From Salvia splendens (Eukaryota > Streptophyta > Magnoliopsida > Lamiales > Lamiaceae), in NCBI RefSeq assembly GCF_004379255.2, contig NC_056033.1, forward strand, positions 6,552,172-6,616,171: DNA of 64,000 nucleotides, read 5' to 3'. This document shows, piece by piece, positions 1 to 9,902 of this stretch (position 1 is the stretch's first letter; every line of letters starts with the position of its first letter). Under the pieces are notes generated by a model. The model was not told the origin of the DNA. It worked only from the letters and a program-made list of their open reading frames with translations, and ran no database searches. The translations under genes were made by a program, and so were the position numbers.

Positions 1-2808
1 GATTCAAATGCAGTAGCCTCTGAGAATTTGAAGCTATGGCATCTACGGTTGGGACATCCTGCTGAAGGAAGTCTAAAAGAACTAGCCAAGAAAGGCCTCA
101 TCTCTGGAGATACCTCAAGCAAGATTGGCTCCTGTGAGCAGTGTATTTTGAGCAAGGCAAAGAAGAAGCCATTTCCTAAAGGTACACATTCCTCTACATC
201 TCCTTTAGAGTATATCCATAGTGATTTGTGGGGGCCAGCTCCAGTAACCACTCTTGGTGGAGGGAAGTACTATCTGGCCATTATTGATGATTATTCAAGG
301 AAGCTATGGGTGTACATTCTAAAGGATAAGTCAGAAACGTTTTCAAGGTTCAAGAGTTGGTGCCTGGAAGTGGAGCTTGAAAAAGGAAGCAAGGTGAAGT
401 GTCTGAGAACAGACAATGGGATGGAATTCCTGTCTAAAGAATTTGAGGAATTCTGCAAAGAAAAGGGCATAAAGCGCCATAGAACCGTGCCTTCAAACCC
501 TCAACAGAATGGGGTTGTTGAGCGGATGAATCGAACAATTTTGGAGAGAGTAAGGTGCTTACTCATTGCATCTGGTTTAAGTAGCAGATTCTGGGGAGAA
601 GCAGTGTGTATTGCTGCACATCTTATCAACAAATGCCCCTCCACTAGCCTAAAGTCAGAGACACCAGATTTCTTGTGGTATGGAACTCATGGTGATTACT
701 CAAGATTCAGAGTATTTGGCTGTTCAGCCTATGCTCATGACAGAAAGAGCAAGCTTGAGCCACGAGCAATCAAATGTGTGATGCTAGGATATCAAAAGGG
801 AGTAAAAGGTTATAGGCTATGGTGTGTTGAGCCTAATAATCAGAGGGTGGTGATAAGTAGGGATGTGGTTTTCGTGGAGGATCAGATGCCATGTTTAAAC
901 AAGAATGATCAGAAAACAGTTGCTCCCAGAGATTTGTTTGAGGTGGAGTTAGAGAGGCTGAGTCTCAACTCACCTGAAGAGAATAGTGACTCAGAGAGTG
1001 GTGAACTACAAGAATCCATTAATTTGGATCAAGGTGGAGCTGAGCATCAGTCCACTGACAACAGTCTGAGGAACTATCAACTTGCTAGAGACAGGGTCAG
1101 AAGAGCCAATGTGAAGCGGCCAGCCAGATATGCTGAAGCTGATGTGGTATATTATGCTTTGTGTGCTGCTGAGAATCTGGAATGTGCTGATCCTTTGTCT
1201 TACAAGGAGGCCATGATGAGTAAGGACAGGGAAAGATGGATAGAGGCCATGAATGAAGAAATGGATTCATTACTCAGAAATAATACTTGGGTTCTTGTGG
1301 ATAAAAGCAATCTGAAACAGGAGTTTAAGGAAAGAAAGCTCATAAGTTGTAAGTGGATTTTCAAGAAAAATGTGGAGACAACTGACAAAGGCAGAATCAA
1401 GTTCAAGGCCCGGTTGGTGGCTAGAGGTTTTACACAAGAGGAAGGCATTGATTTCAATGAAGTTTTTGCTCCAGTTGTGAAGCATACGTCCATAAGGATT
1501 CTACTTGCAGTTGCAAATCAAAAAAATTGGGAATTACAGCAGCTTGATGTCAAGACTGCATTCCTTAATGGGGATCTTGAAGAAACTATCTTTATGAGTC
1601 AGCCTGAGGGGTTTGAGAAGAAGGGAGAAGAGAGCAAGGTTTGTTTGTTGAAGAAGAGTCTTTACGGCTTAAAGCAGAGTCCAAGACAGTGGAACAGGAA
1701 GATCAATGAGCAGATGCTTACTCTTGGTTTTCTCAGATCTGAGTATGATGATTGTATATACATCAAGAAAGCTGGAAATGTTCCAGTAGCTTATCTATTA
1801 CTTTATGTTGATGATATGCTACTTGCTGGTCCATCAGTGTCTGAAATTCAAAAAATCAAAGCTGACTTGATGAAGAGTTTTGAGATGAAAGACTTGGGAG
1901 AAGCTAGTAGGATTCTGGGAATGAATATCTTGAGGGATAGAAGCAAGAAATTGTTGTTGCTCTCACAGTCAGACTATATTGAGAAGGTCTTGAGGAAGTT
2001 TAACGTGGAAAATACTAAGGTGGCTTCTACACCTCTGTCACAGAGCTTCAAGCTGTCAAAAGAGCAGTCTCCAAAAACTGATCAAGAAGCATTGGAGATG
2101 AAGCAAATTCCTTACTCAAATATTGTGGGAAGCATCATGTATACCATGATTTGTACAAGGCCAGACCTTGCACATGCCATCTCAGTCACAAGTAGATACA
2201 TGGCTGATCCGGGAAAGGAGCACTGGAATGCACTCAAGTGGACTCTCAGGTACTTGAAGACTTCTAGGAGCTGTGGGATCTTGTTTAAGGGAAGTCATAA
2301 GGAGGGTGAGGAAGCTGTCCAAGGGTATTGTGACTCTGACTACGCAACTAATCTAGACAATCGAAAGTCTCAGTCCGGATACTTGTTTACCTTATATGGT
2401 GCTGTCATAAGCTGGAAGTCCAGCCTACAAAGTGTTGTTGCGTTGTCAACAACAGAAGCTGAATATATTGCACTCACATCAGCCGTGCAAGAGAGCTTCT
2501 GGATACAAGGTGTGCTCTCAGATTTTGGGATCGATCAAAGAACTATGGTGATTTTCTGCGATAGTAGTTCTGCGATATGTTTGGCTCGGCATCAGTTTTA
2601 TCATGAGCGGAGCAAACATATAGATATTCGTCTACACTTCATCAGAGATGAGGTTGAGAAAGGGAGAGTGAAAGTGTTGAAGATAAGCACTTTGGACAAC
2701 CCGGCTGATATGCTAACAAAATGTCTTGGCAAAGACAAGTTTGAGTATTGCAAGAATCTTATAAGTTTGAGCAGTGGAGGAGCTGTGGATTCAGGTGGAG
2801 AATTGTGA
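1..2808 (+). CDS. Copia pol polyprotein, C-terminal 935 residues (integrase, reverse transcriptase, RNase H)
   Basis: This open frame has no stop over 935 codons and enters from the left edge. Domains in order are: a GAG-pre-integrase segment with WHLRLGHP and a CxxC zinc site (about 31-160); an integrase core with HSDLWGP near 215, RTDNG at 406-420 and the glutamate in NGVVERMNR near 520; a reverse transcriptase from about 1230, with its catalytic YVDD at 1804-1815; and RNase H with CDSDYA near 2330 and STTEAEY near 2450. These are the enzymes that copy element RNA into DNA and insert it into the host chromosome. All catalytic motifs I can see are kept, so the element may be young or recently active. 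Gag and protease cannot be judged. The stop codon overlaps the first bases of the 3' LTR, which is common in Copia elements. Confidence 0.93.
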   Translation, partial: DSNAVASENLKLWHLRLGHPAEGSLKELAKKGLISGDTSSKIGSCEQCILSKAKKKPFPKGTHSSTSPLEYIHSDLWGPAPVTTLGGGKYYLAIIDDYSRKLWVYILKDKSETFSRFKSWCLEVELEKGSKVKCLRTDNGMEFLSKEFEEFCKEKGIKRHRTVPSNPQQNGVVERMNRTILERVRCLLIASGLSSRFWGEAVCIAAHLINKCPSTSLKSETPDFLWYGTHGDYSRFRVFGCSAYAHDRKSKLEPRAIKCVMLGYQKGVKGYRLWCVEPNNQRVVISRDVVFVEDQMPCLNKNDQKTVAPRDLFEVELERLSLNSPEENSDSESGELQESINLDQGGAEHQSTDNSLRNYQLARDRVRRANVKRPARYAEADVVYYALCAAENLECADPLSYKEAMMSKDRERWIEAMNEEMDSLLRNNTWVLVDKSNLKQEFKERKLISCKWIFKKNVETTDKGRIKFKARLVARGFTQEEGIDFNEVFAPVVKHTSIRILLAVANQKNWELQQLDVKTAFLNGDLEETIFMSQPEGFEKKGEESKVCLLKKSLYGLKQSPRQWNRKINEQMLTLGFLRSEYDDCIYIKKAGNVPVAYLLLYVDDMLLAGPSVSEIQKIKADLMKSFEMKDLGEASRILGMNILRDRSKKLLLLSQSDYIEKVLRKFNVENTKVASTPLSQSFKLSKEQSPKTDQEALEMKQIPYSNIVGSIMYTMICTRPDLAHAISVTSRYMADPGKEHWNALKWTLRYLKTSRSCGILFKGSHKEGEEAVQGYCDSDYATNLDNRKSQSGYLFTLYGAVISWKSSLQSVVALSTTEAEYIALTSAVQESFWIQGVLSDFGIDQRTMVIFCDSSSAICLARHQFYHERSKHIDIRLHFIRDEVEKGRVKVLKISTLDNPADMLTKCLGKDKFEYCKNLISLSSGGAVDSGGEL

Positions 2809-3180
2809 AGATGGAATCCACGAGCTCGACGCTGCATGACAAGATTACTCAATCTCGTGTGCATGGATCATGAAGTAGCCGTTGCTCGATCATAGCCGTT
2901 GGAGTCTTAGTTAGTCTTAGTTGTAAGTTGGTTGTAACTGCAATGTAGTAGTAAATGAGCTGTTGAGAGCGGTTGTAAGTAGTCTAGCTCAGCTACAAAT
3001 ACTCTGCTTCTACAACAAGAAGAGAGATCAATTGTATCAAGCTCCACATTGTTGAATAAGAGTTTTTCATTGGTTTTCTCATTAATCAAGATTCGATTAC
3101 TTTCTTGTTCACAACTTAGTTCTCTGCAATTGCGTTGTTCTTGCTTGATCACTCGTTTGTATAACAATGAGTCTTGTACA
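2804..3180 (+). repeat. 3' LTR of the left Copia element
   Basis: The LTR begins TGTGAAG right after the polypurine tract at the end of pol. It holds a GC-poor promoter-like middle and a run of T-rich sequence before the end. The right border is either 3167 or 3180, both of which end in ACA; without the 5' LTR the choice cannot be made. Confidence 0.7.
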
Positions 3181-3424
3181 CTTGTAGTGTCATTTATTGG
3201 TTAAAACTAAAATATTCAATGAATATAAAAAAAGATCTAGTAGTTGTAGTGGAAGAAGTGTTTTCTTTTTATTCCATCCACTATTGCTTAAATACTACTA
3301 CTCCCTAGTTGGGTGAGCTTTAGAATTGAGATAATACTTATTCATTCTAATTAATTAATCAACTAATTAATTTTGGTTTAATGATTTACATTTTTCTTTT
3401 TTTAGAAATTATTTAATGATTTAC

Positions 3425-6400
3425 CTTAAACAAACAGCCATGGTAAAGACCAATGCAGGAACAATGCTGAGAATTGTCGTACCAAATGTTCCTGAAATAT
3501 ACTTCAATCCTGCTAAATTCAGATTGGAACTCAAGGCCAACCTGCAATTATACATCTTTTTTAGAAATATTTAATCCTAATAAAAAATAAAAATATGTAC
3601 TGTACTACAAAAATTACAATCATAATATACATACCCATATGAAGAGACAAAGAAAATCTTGCATAACCTTGTCCATGTAAGAGGAGGAGACCCCTTACTG
3701 TAGATCAAATAAAACAAGAAATTGAGGTCGCACAAATGCATATTGGTTAAAGTGAAGCTTTTCATTTTTCGTCACGAGATTTTATGTTGCGGTGTTTATG
3801 AGTTAACTGGAGAGTGAATAAAGTGTTCGAGAGAAAAAAAAAGTGTCCGGAGTCCGGACTATAATTGACAAACGACAAAGAGGAGAAGGTTTTTGGTGTA
3901 ATGTATGATATTATTCTCATTACAATCATTCCATTAAATAGGAGTACATTATGTTTCAAATGGTAACTAAATCATCCCTAGTTAATACATGATTTGATCA
4001 ATCCCTTAATTTAGGGAATTGATCCTTGATTTATTCTCTTCAAATCTTTTCTTCATTCTAACACTCCTCCTCAAATTGAGTAGTGGGATCCCCGATACTC
4101 AATTTGTCAAGAACTTCTTCAAGGCTCCTTGAGCTAACTGCTTTGGTCAATATATCCGCCAGTTGATCTTCAGAACGTACAAAAGGAAATTCGACCACTC
4201 CTTCTTCAATCTTTTCCTTGATGAAGTGCCTATCCACCTCAACGTGTTTTGTTCGGTCATGCTGGACTGGATTCTCTGAAATGCTTATGGCGGCTTTGTT
4301 GTCGCAGTATAACTGACTCTTACTTGGACTAGAATCAATCTCTGTCATCAATTTCCTCAACCACATGATCTCGGTCAGACCACTCTTAATTCCCCTGAAT
4401 TCTGCCTCCGCACTAGATAGGGCTACCACCTTCTGCTTCTTACTCTTCCACGTTACTAAGTTTCCTCCAACGAATGTAAAGTAGCCTGAAGTCGACCTTC
4501 TATCCACTGGATTACCTGCCCAATCTGCATCAGTATACCCATGGATGTCCAAGTCTCCATTTTTCTTAAACACTATTCCGTGTCCAACGGTTCCCTTCAA
4601 ATATCGAACTATCCTCAGTGCAGCTTCTAAGTGTTCGGCCTGGGGTTGATGCATAAATTGACTTATCACCCCTACAGCATAAGCAATGTCAGGTCTAGTG
4701 TGAGATAGATAGATGAGTCTCCCAACTAGTCGCTGATATTGCCCTCGATCTGCGGCCTCAGCTCCATCTCGTATCTTCAAGCCATGGTTTTGTACGATCG
4801 GGGTCTCGGCTGGCTTACACTCTAGTAGGCCTGTCTCCGCCAAGATGTCCAAGATGTACTTCTTCTGTCTCAAGAATATCCCCCGTGGTGAGCGAAGGAC
4901 TTCAATTCCCAAGAAGTACTTAAGATCACCTAAATCCTTCATCTCAAATTCTTTGAAGAGCTTCTCCTTCAAACTCTCAATTTCCTTTGCATCATCGCCT
5001 GTAATAATCATGTCATCAACGTACACAAGAGTCTTTTCAGGAATTGCTTTGTCTGTATCCATAGCTCTTCATTGCGTCTGCAAATCTACCAAACCAGACT
5101 CTCGGTGACTGCTTCAGCTCATACAGAGTCTTCCTTAATCGGCATCCTTCACCTGCCTTGAACTCGTCAGAGAAGCCTGGTGGCGCCTCCATGTATATTT
5201 CCTTTTTCAACTCCCCATGAAGAAAGGTGTTTGTGACGTCGAACTGGTACAGTGGCCAATCTCGATTGGCGGCAATGGAAAGTAGTACTCGCACTGTGTC
5301 CATCTTGGCTATAGGAGAGAAAGTTTCTGAGTAGTCTATTCCATAAGTCTGAGTGTACCCTTTAGCCACTAGCCGAGCTTTATACCGCTCGATACTTCCA
5401 TCCGGTCTTCGCTTAATGGTGAACACCCATCTACATCCAACTGGCTTCTTTCCTTCAGGAAGTATACACTTGTCCCATGTGTGGTTACGCATTAAAGCAT
5501 CTATCTCCTTTTTCATAGCTTCTCTCCAATGCTTGTTCCTCATCGCCTCATCGGCTGACTGTGGGATCTCCTCCTCGTCGTAGAGTGCTTCCTCAAATGC
5601 TTGAGCCATCTCAGTCAAGTGCCCTTTTGCCAAGTTCGCAATAGAGTACCTTGCCTTTCTGTTGATTTTCTCTGGACTGTACCTCTTTGGTGGTACTCCC
5701 CTGTTTGCCCGTGGAGGTAGTATGTATCTCCCAGTGTCAGGATCAACTCCCTCGACTTCATCTGTTACAACTTCTTCTGGTTGATCACTATTCTCCCCCT
5801 GAGCCTCATCCACTACATTAGTTCCAGTAATCTCATTGAGAGGGGCAAGAGTACTTACATTCGATATCAGAAGCGGAGAGTCAATATTAGGACTTGTGTC
5901 ACCTGCCGCTTCAGTCTGTACCACGTCAGAGACCTACCCAGCGGAGTTGCGTATTGCTTCATCTGGTAGGTCCACTTCTGGTACACTTGGCATTGACACC
6001 CAGCTTAGTGGGTCACTAATAGTTTTCCTAGTATCACTCTCCCCCTGACCGCTAAGATGGGTATAAAAGTACTCGGATTCAAGAAAATCACAATTCATGG
6101 TCGTGTACATACGATTAGAATTAGGATCAAAGCATCTATACCCTTTTTGGCTAACCCCGTAACCCACAAATACGCATTTAATAGCGCACGGGGATAATTT
6201 TGTTCGTTCATGTTTCGGTATATGGACAAAGACGGAGCAGCCAAAGATTCGAGGTTTTAGGGAAAGATGTTGAGGAATAGTTGTGTGTAGGGCTAGGGTA
6301 TCGATTGGTGTTTGGAATTTTAGGATATGGGTAGGTAGCCGATTTAGAAGGTAAGCGGAAGTGGCGAGGGCTTCAAGCCAGAAGGTCTTTGGAACTTGTG

Positions 6401-9400
6401 ATTCTATGAGTATGGCACGGGTCATTTCTAGTAGGATTCTGTTTTTCCTTTCGGCTACCCCATTTTGTTCTGGAGTGTGGGCACAGGTGGTTTGGTGTAT
6501 CATTCCATTTTCTATGATGAACTGTTTCATGTTGGAATTGACAAACTCCCCCCCATTATCAGATCGAAGGATTTTGATGGGTTTTTGGTATTGTGTTTGG
6601 ACAAGATTGTAGAAGTGGACAAAGTGTTCGAAAACTTCAGATTTATGCTTCATAAAGTATACCCAAGTCATACGGGTACAATCGTCAACAAAGATAAGAA
6701 AGTATCTAAAGCCTTGTCCCCCAACTACTGGTGCGGGCCCCCAAACATCAGAATATATTAAATCAAAAATAGATTCAGTACGAGAATTACTCAAAGGATA
6801 GGAGTTCATATAGCTTTTAGCCAAAATACAAGTTTCACAGTACATGTTTGATTTTGGAGTAATATTAGGAAATAACATTTTTAAATAACCCGGAGAAGGA
6901 TGTCCTAAGCGTCGGTGCCAAAGCCAAGCTTCCCTATCGGCAGACCCGTGAGTTAGCATGGCAGCTCCTTTTTGGGCTATCTCATCCACGTAGTACAACC
7001 CGTTACTTTCAGTGACACGCCCAATAATCTCTCCGGTCCTGATATCCTGCAGCAGACAGAAATTCGGTTGCATTAGCAGTGTGCAATTTAACTCCCGAGT
7101 CACATGACTGATTGACAGTAATTTATGGGAAAGTGAGGGAACATGTAAACAATTAGATAATTCTAAAGTTGGAGAAATCTTCACAGTCCCTGCCACTTTT
7201 ACAACCATAAATTCCCCACTAGCAGTTTGAATATGAGATAGGTGAGGCTTGTGAATTTTAGTAATATCCGACTCATCATAAGTCATCGTGTCAGTGGCCC
7301 CGCAATCGAAAATTCACCTATTGATTTTTTCGATACCTGCAGACATAGCGCATGCTGTCCCAAAATTTTTTAGACTTGAAAACTATTTTTACACTCAATA
7401 GGGGTCGATTTATAGTTTTCAAACATGTGGGGGTTTACTTTAGAATTTCGGAATTTATTTGGGGCCGAATCAAATATATTTTCAGCATGGGGTAAAATTT
7501 CTAAAGATAAGAAAGGCTGAGGGTTAGGTTGCAAACCCAACCCTAATACCACGTTACCTCCCGCCGTCTCCCTCATTTCTTCGCCTTCGGATTGGGTTCC
7601 TCCAGCGGCGAATTGCGCGACTCCGGCTGTTCTCGGTGGTGCGCCGGTCAGCTGTTCGTTGCCCCGGGTATGAGCGGCTGTGTCACGGCTGCCCTCGGTG
7701 GCGGCGAGAGTTTCGATTCCTCCATCCGTTCCAACGGCTGCGGCGGCGTGTCCTTTGCTCCACGGTGGCCGAGTAGTCGTCGATTTGTGCTTCGACTCCC
7801 ACCATTCCGGATACCCCACCAATTCGAAGCATTGTTCTCTGGTGTGCTTGCGTTTTCCACAATTGGTACAAATCAATTTGGACCGATCGTCATCCATTCG
7901 TCGTTCCTCGGATGTCCGTTGGTTCCATCCCCCATTTCCGCTACTGCCGCCGCGGCGTAGAGCGGTGGAGTGATTCGGCCTCCTCGCCGTGAATAGCCCT
8001 GCTCCGATTCCATCTCCTGGGGGTTTTCCGTCTGTAGGACGAAGGATTTCCGATCGGGCATCCTCCCGCTTTGCTATGTTGTACGCTTGCTCGGCTGAGG
8101 GAAGTGGTTCCATCTTCAACACCTCTCTCTTTACGATTTCATACTTGTCATCCAATGCAGTAAGAAACTGATATAGCCTATTTTGTTCAGTTTCTTCATT
8201 GTGGATCTGGATATCATCTGGGCATTTCATCCGGTTGGGCCTCTTTTGGTCAATTGCTGTCCAGATCTCATTAAGTTCGTTCCATACTTCCTCCAGTGTG
8301 GTGTTCCCTTGTTTTAGGGTGGTTGCCCTACGGTGAAGATCGTATATTTGTAATGAATCTCCGCCGCTTTTGTATGTTACGGCAAGACTGTCCCATATGT
8401 GCTTCGTCGTCGGTTGCTGAGCCACTCGGCTGACCAATTTGGTCTCGATATTTTGAACTAGCCACGTAAATACACAGTGGTCGGCTTCCTGCCACTGTGT
8501 AAACGTTGGATCTGTTCTTGTTGATGGGGATGGGACTCCAGTGATGTGAGATACCATCCCTCTTCCGCTAATCGCATTGTGCATCAGGATGGACCAAACC
8601 GGATAGTTCTCTCCGTTGAGTTTAAACCCTACAGTCAAGGGCTGAGAATCGGTTTTGTATATTGGTTTTTCTGGTTTGTCGGGATTTTCTGGTGTTTGGT
8701 TGTGCATAAGGCTTTTACGCATGAAATTTGAAAAGAGGCGTGCAAACTCATCCGCTTCGGATGTGTTCGGGCCGCCGGTTATCACCCTATCGGTTTCTGA
8801 CATGTCTGCCTTTTACAAGTTCTTGGCCAAGGGGTTAGGAAAGGTTTAGGAGCGATGATGAGATCAATTCTGAACTCCCAGAGTCGTCGCCTGCTCTGAT
8901 GCCATGACAAACGACAAAGAGGATAAGGTTTTTAGTGTAATGTATGATATTATTCTCATTACAATCATTCCATTAAATAGGAGTACAATATGTTTCAAAT
9001 GGTAACTAAATCATCCCTAGTTAATACATGATTTGATCAATCCCTTAATTTAGGGAATTGATCCTTGATTTATTCTCTTCAAATCTTAACAATAATTTGT
9101 TGGGTACAAAGGATGAGTGAGGAAAGTTGGAAAGTGTAATTCCTTTACAAACCAACTCAATTAGCTTGAGGTCTTTTGAGAGTAACCTTAAAACAAATTC
9201 ATGCAGGTTTGATCCAAAGCGGATAATATCAAACTCATGTTGCAGTCGACAGTCCTAACATAATTTAGGAGAAACCGACCTGGTAAAGAAGAAGGCGAAT
9301 GGGGAGCAAGGCGAAGAAGGCGAAGGCTTGTCGATAGGCGACGAAGACGGAAGGCTTCATCCCAGAAGACATGGCTGCCTTAGATAACACCATCATTCCT

Positions 9401-9453
9401 GCATAGCTGCTCTGCAATACTATCACTGCAATGTATGCTTTCTGCTTCTCCAT
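3425..9453 (-). CDS. WAT1-related protein (EamA/MtN21 transporter), first three exons; interrupted by a Copia element
   Basis: Three minus-strand exons join in frame: 9280-9453 (start ATG at 9453, 58 codons, phase 0), 3635-3693 and 3425-3541. The joined 117 residues match the N-terminal third of the plant WAT1/MtN21 family: [20 protein letters not shown], then YRQAF at the end of the second membrane segment, a PPLTW loop, and four hydrophobic segments in all. The family are about 370-400 residue, ten-helix membrane transporters; some export auxin or amino acids from the vacuole or cell. Exon 1 ends CAG/GTCGGT and exon 3 ends AAG/GTAAAT. For exon 2 I chose the acceptor after TAAG at 3694-3695, because the acceptor four bases upstream would put TAA in frame. 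The first intron contains a full Copia element (3866-9091) in the same direction as the gene. Later exons are not visible: a second Copia element occupies 1-3180. Whether the gene is still spliced and functional is unknown. Confidence 0.75.
3866..4063 (-). repeat. 3' LTR of the WAT1-intron Copia element
   Basis: 198 bases, TG...CA ends. It carries 11 bases near its inner end (around 4047-4057) that the other LTR lacks. Confidence 0.93.
4058..8803 (-). pseudogene. Copia gag-pol with several breaks
   Basis: Gag starts at ATG 8803 and reads for 477 codons. It contains the Copia gag fold ([11 protein letters not shown], then [10 protein letters not shown]) and a CCHC zinc knuckle ([14 protein letters not shown] near 7800-7850), followed by GYPEWW. 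The reading is then broken in four places. A one-base shift near 7370 ends the gag frame. A tryptophan codon has become TGA just before the protease motif DCGATDT (about 7300-7318). A TAG lies at about 5931-5933, between the integrase region (HSHIQ to GYRCFDP, 5934-7286) and the reverse transcriptase (5037-5924). A deletion with frameshift near 5050 removes part of the reverse transcriptase before its YVDDM motif. The RNase H part ([26 protein letters not shown]) reads to a TAG inside the LTR edge. The lineage resembles Retrofit/Ale-like or Ivana-like Copia elements, which I cannot separate by eye. Confidence 0.9.
8905..9091 (-). repeat. 5' LTR of the WAT1-intron Copia element
   Basis: 187 bases, TG...CA ends, nearly identical to the copy at 3866-4063 and adjacent to the primer site at 8893-8904. 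Confidence 0.93.
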
Positions 9454-9899
9454 TTTTTTTTCTTTTGCAGCTGATATTCTTCAACTATACAATATGTACA
9501 ATATGTGAATTAGAATATAAAGTACAACCCACTCAATTTTATTTAAATTGTGCATTAAATGATCGATTGCAGATAGTTGTTCTTGTGTCATGAACAACAG
9601 TGTGAAAGCATCCGCCCACCACTACCCCATACTTTAATTAAAAGTATCACATAAAGTTATGTCTATTTCTTTTTATAAAGAGGGCTTTTGTTATTAGTTA
9701 GGAAAAGGATAAAAGATTTTATGGACCTCACACCTTATATGCATGTAATAAATGAACCTTACATTAGATAATTAATTTAATTATGAAATACTGTATTTTA
9801 TTATTTTATTACACATCATAACAATTCTTCTGTACCAAAACTCATTCCTTGTCTCTTTACTTTCCTTTCACAAATTCCAAGATTGGCACGAGCATTATT
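9454..9899. other. Upstream flank of the WAT1 gene
   Basis: This AT-rich stretch lies before the WAT1 start codon on the minus strand and should contain its promoter and 5' leader. A weak TATA-like run occurs in it, but no site stands out clearly. No coding potential was seen. Confidence 0.4.
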
Positions 9900-9902
9900 T
9901 TA

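Larger units (their letters stand above)
1..3180 (+). mobile_element. Ty1/copia LTR retrotransposon, 5' part outside the window
   Basis: The window opens inside the polyprotein of a Copia element in plus orientation. The polyprotein frame is open from base 1 and stops at 2808, where the 3' LTR begins with TGTGAAGATGG directly after a purine-rich tract (TTCAGGTGGAGAA). The 5' LTR, gag and protease lie left of the window, so neither the target duplication nor LTR divergence can be measured. The LTR end is uncertain: it could be the ACA at 3167 or the ACA at 3180. The element lies just downstream of the visible WAT1 exons and runs opposite to that gene. Its pol is of a different Copia lineage from the three minus-strand elements in the window, because the RNase H part and the linker sequences differ clearly. 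Of the four Copia elements here this is the only one with an unbroken pol in the part seen. Confidence 0.9.
3866..9091 (-). mobile_element. Complete Ty1/copia element inside WAT1 intron 1
   Basis: Two LTRs (3866-4063 and 8905-9091) bound the element, and the five bases outside each are identical: ATAAT at 3861-3865 and at 9092-9096. Reading the minus strand, the 5' LTR ends in TGTCA, followed at once by the primer site TGGCATCAGAGC (8893-8904), which fits the initiator methionine tRNA type used by Copia elements. The polypurine tract GAGGAGGAG sits next to the 3' LTR near 4064-4075. The LTRs differ by about three substitutions plus one 11-base indel, so the insertion is fairly young. Gag and pol follow in the usual order but contain several breaks, so this copy is probably not autonomous. 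Confidence 0.95.

Noticed and set aside
7592..7973. Plus-strand frames of 90-120 codons inside the Copia gag
   Set aside because: They are opposite-strand shadows of the GC-rich gag gene.
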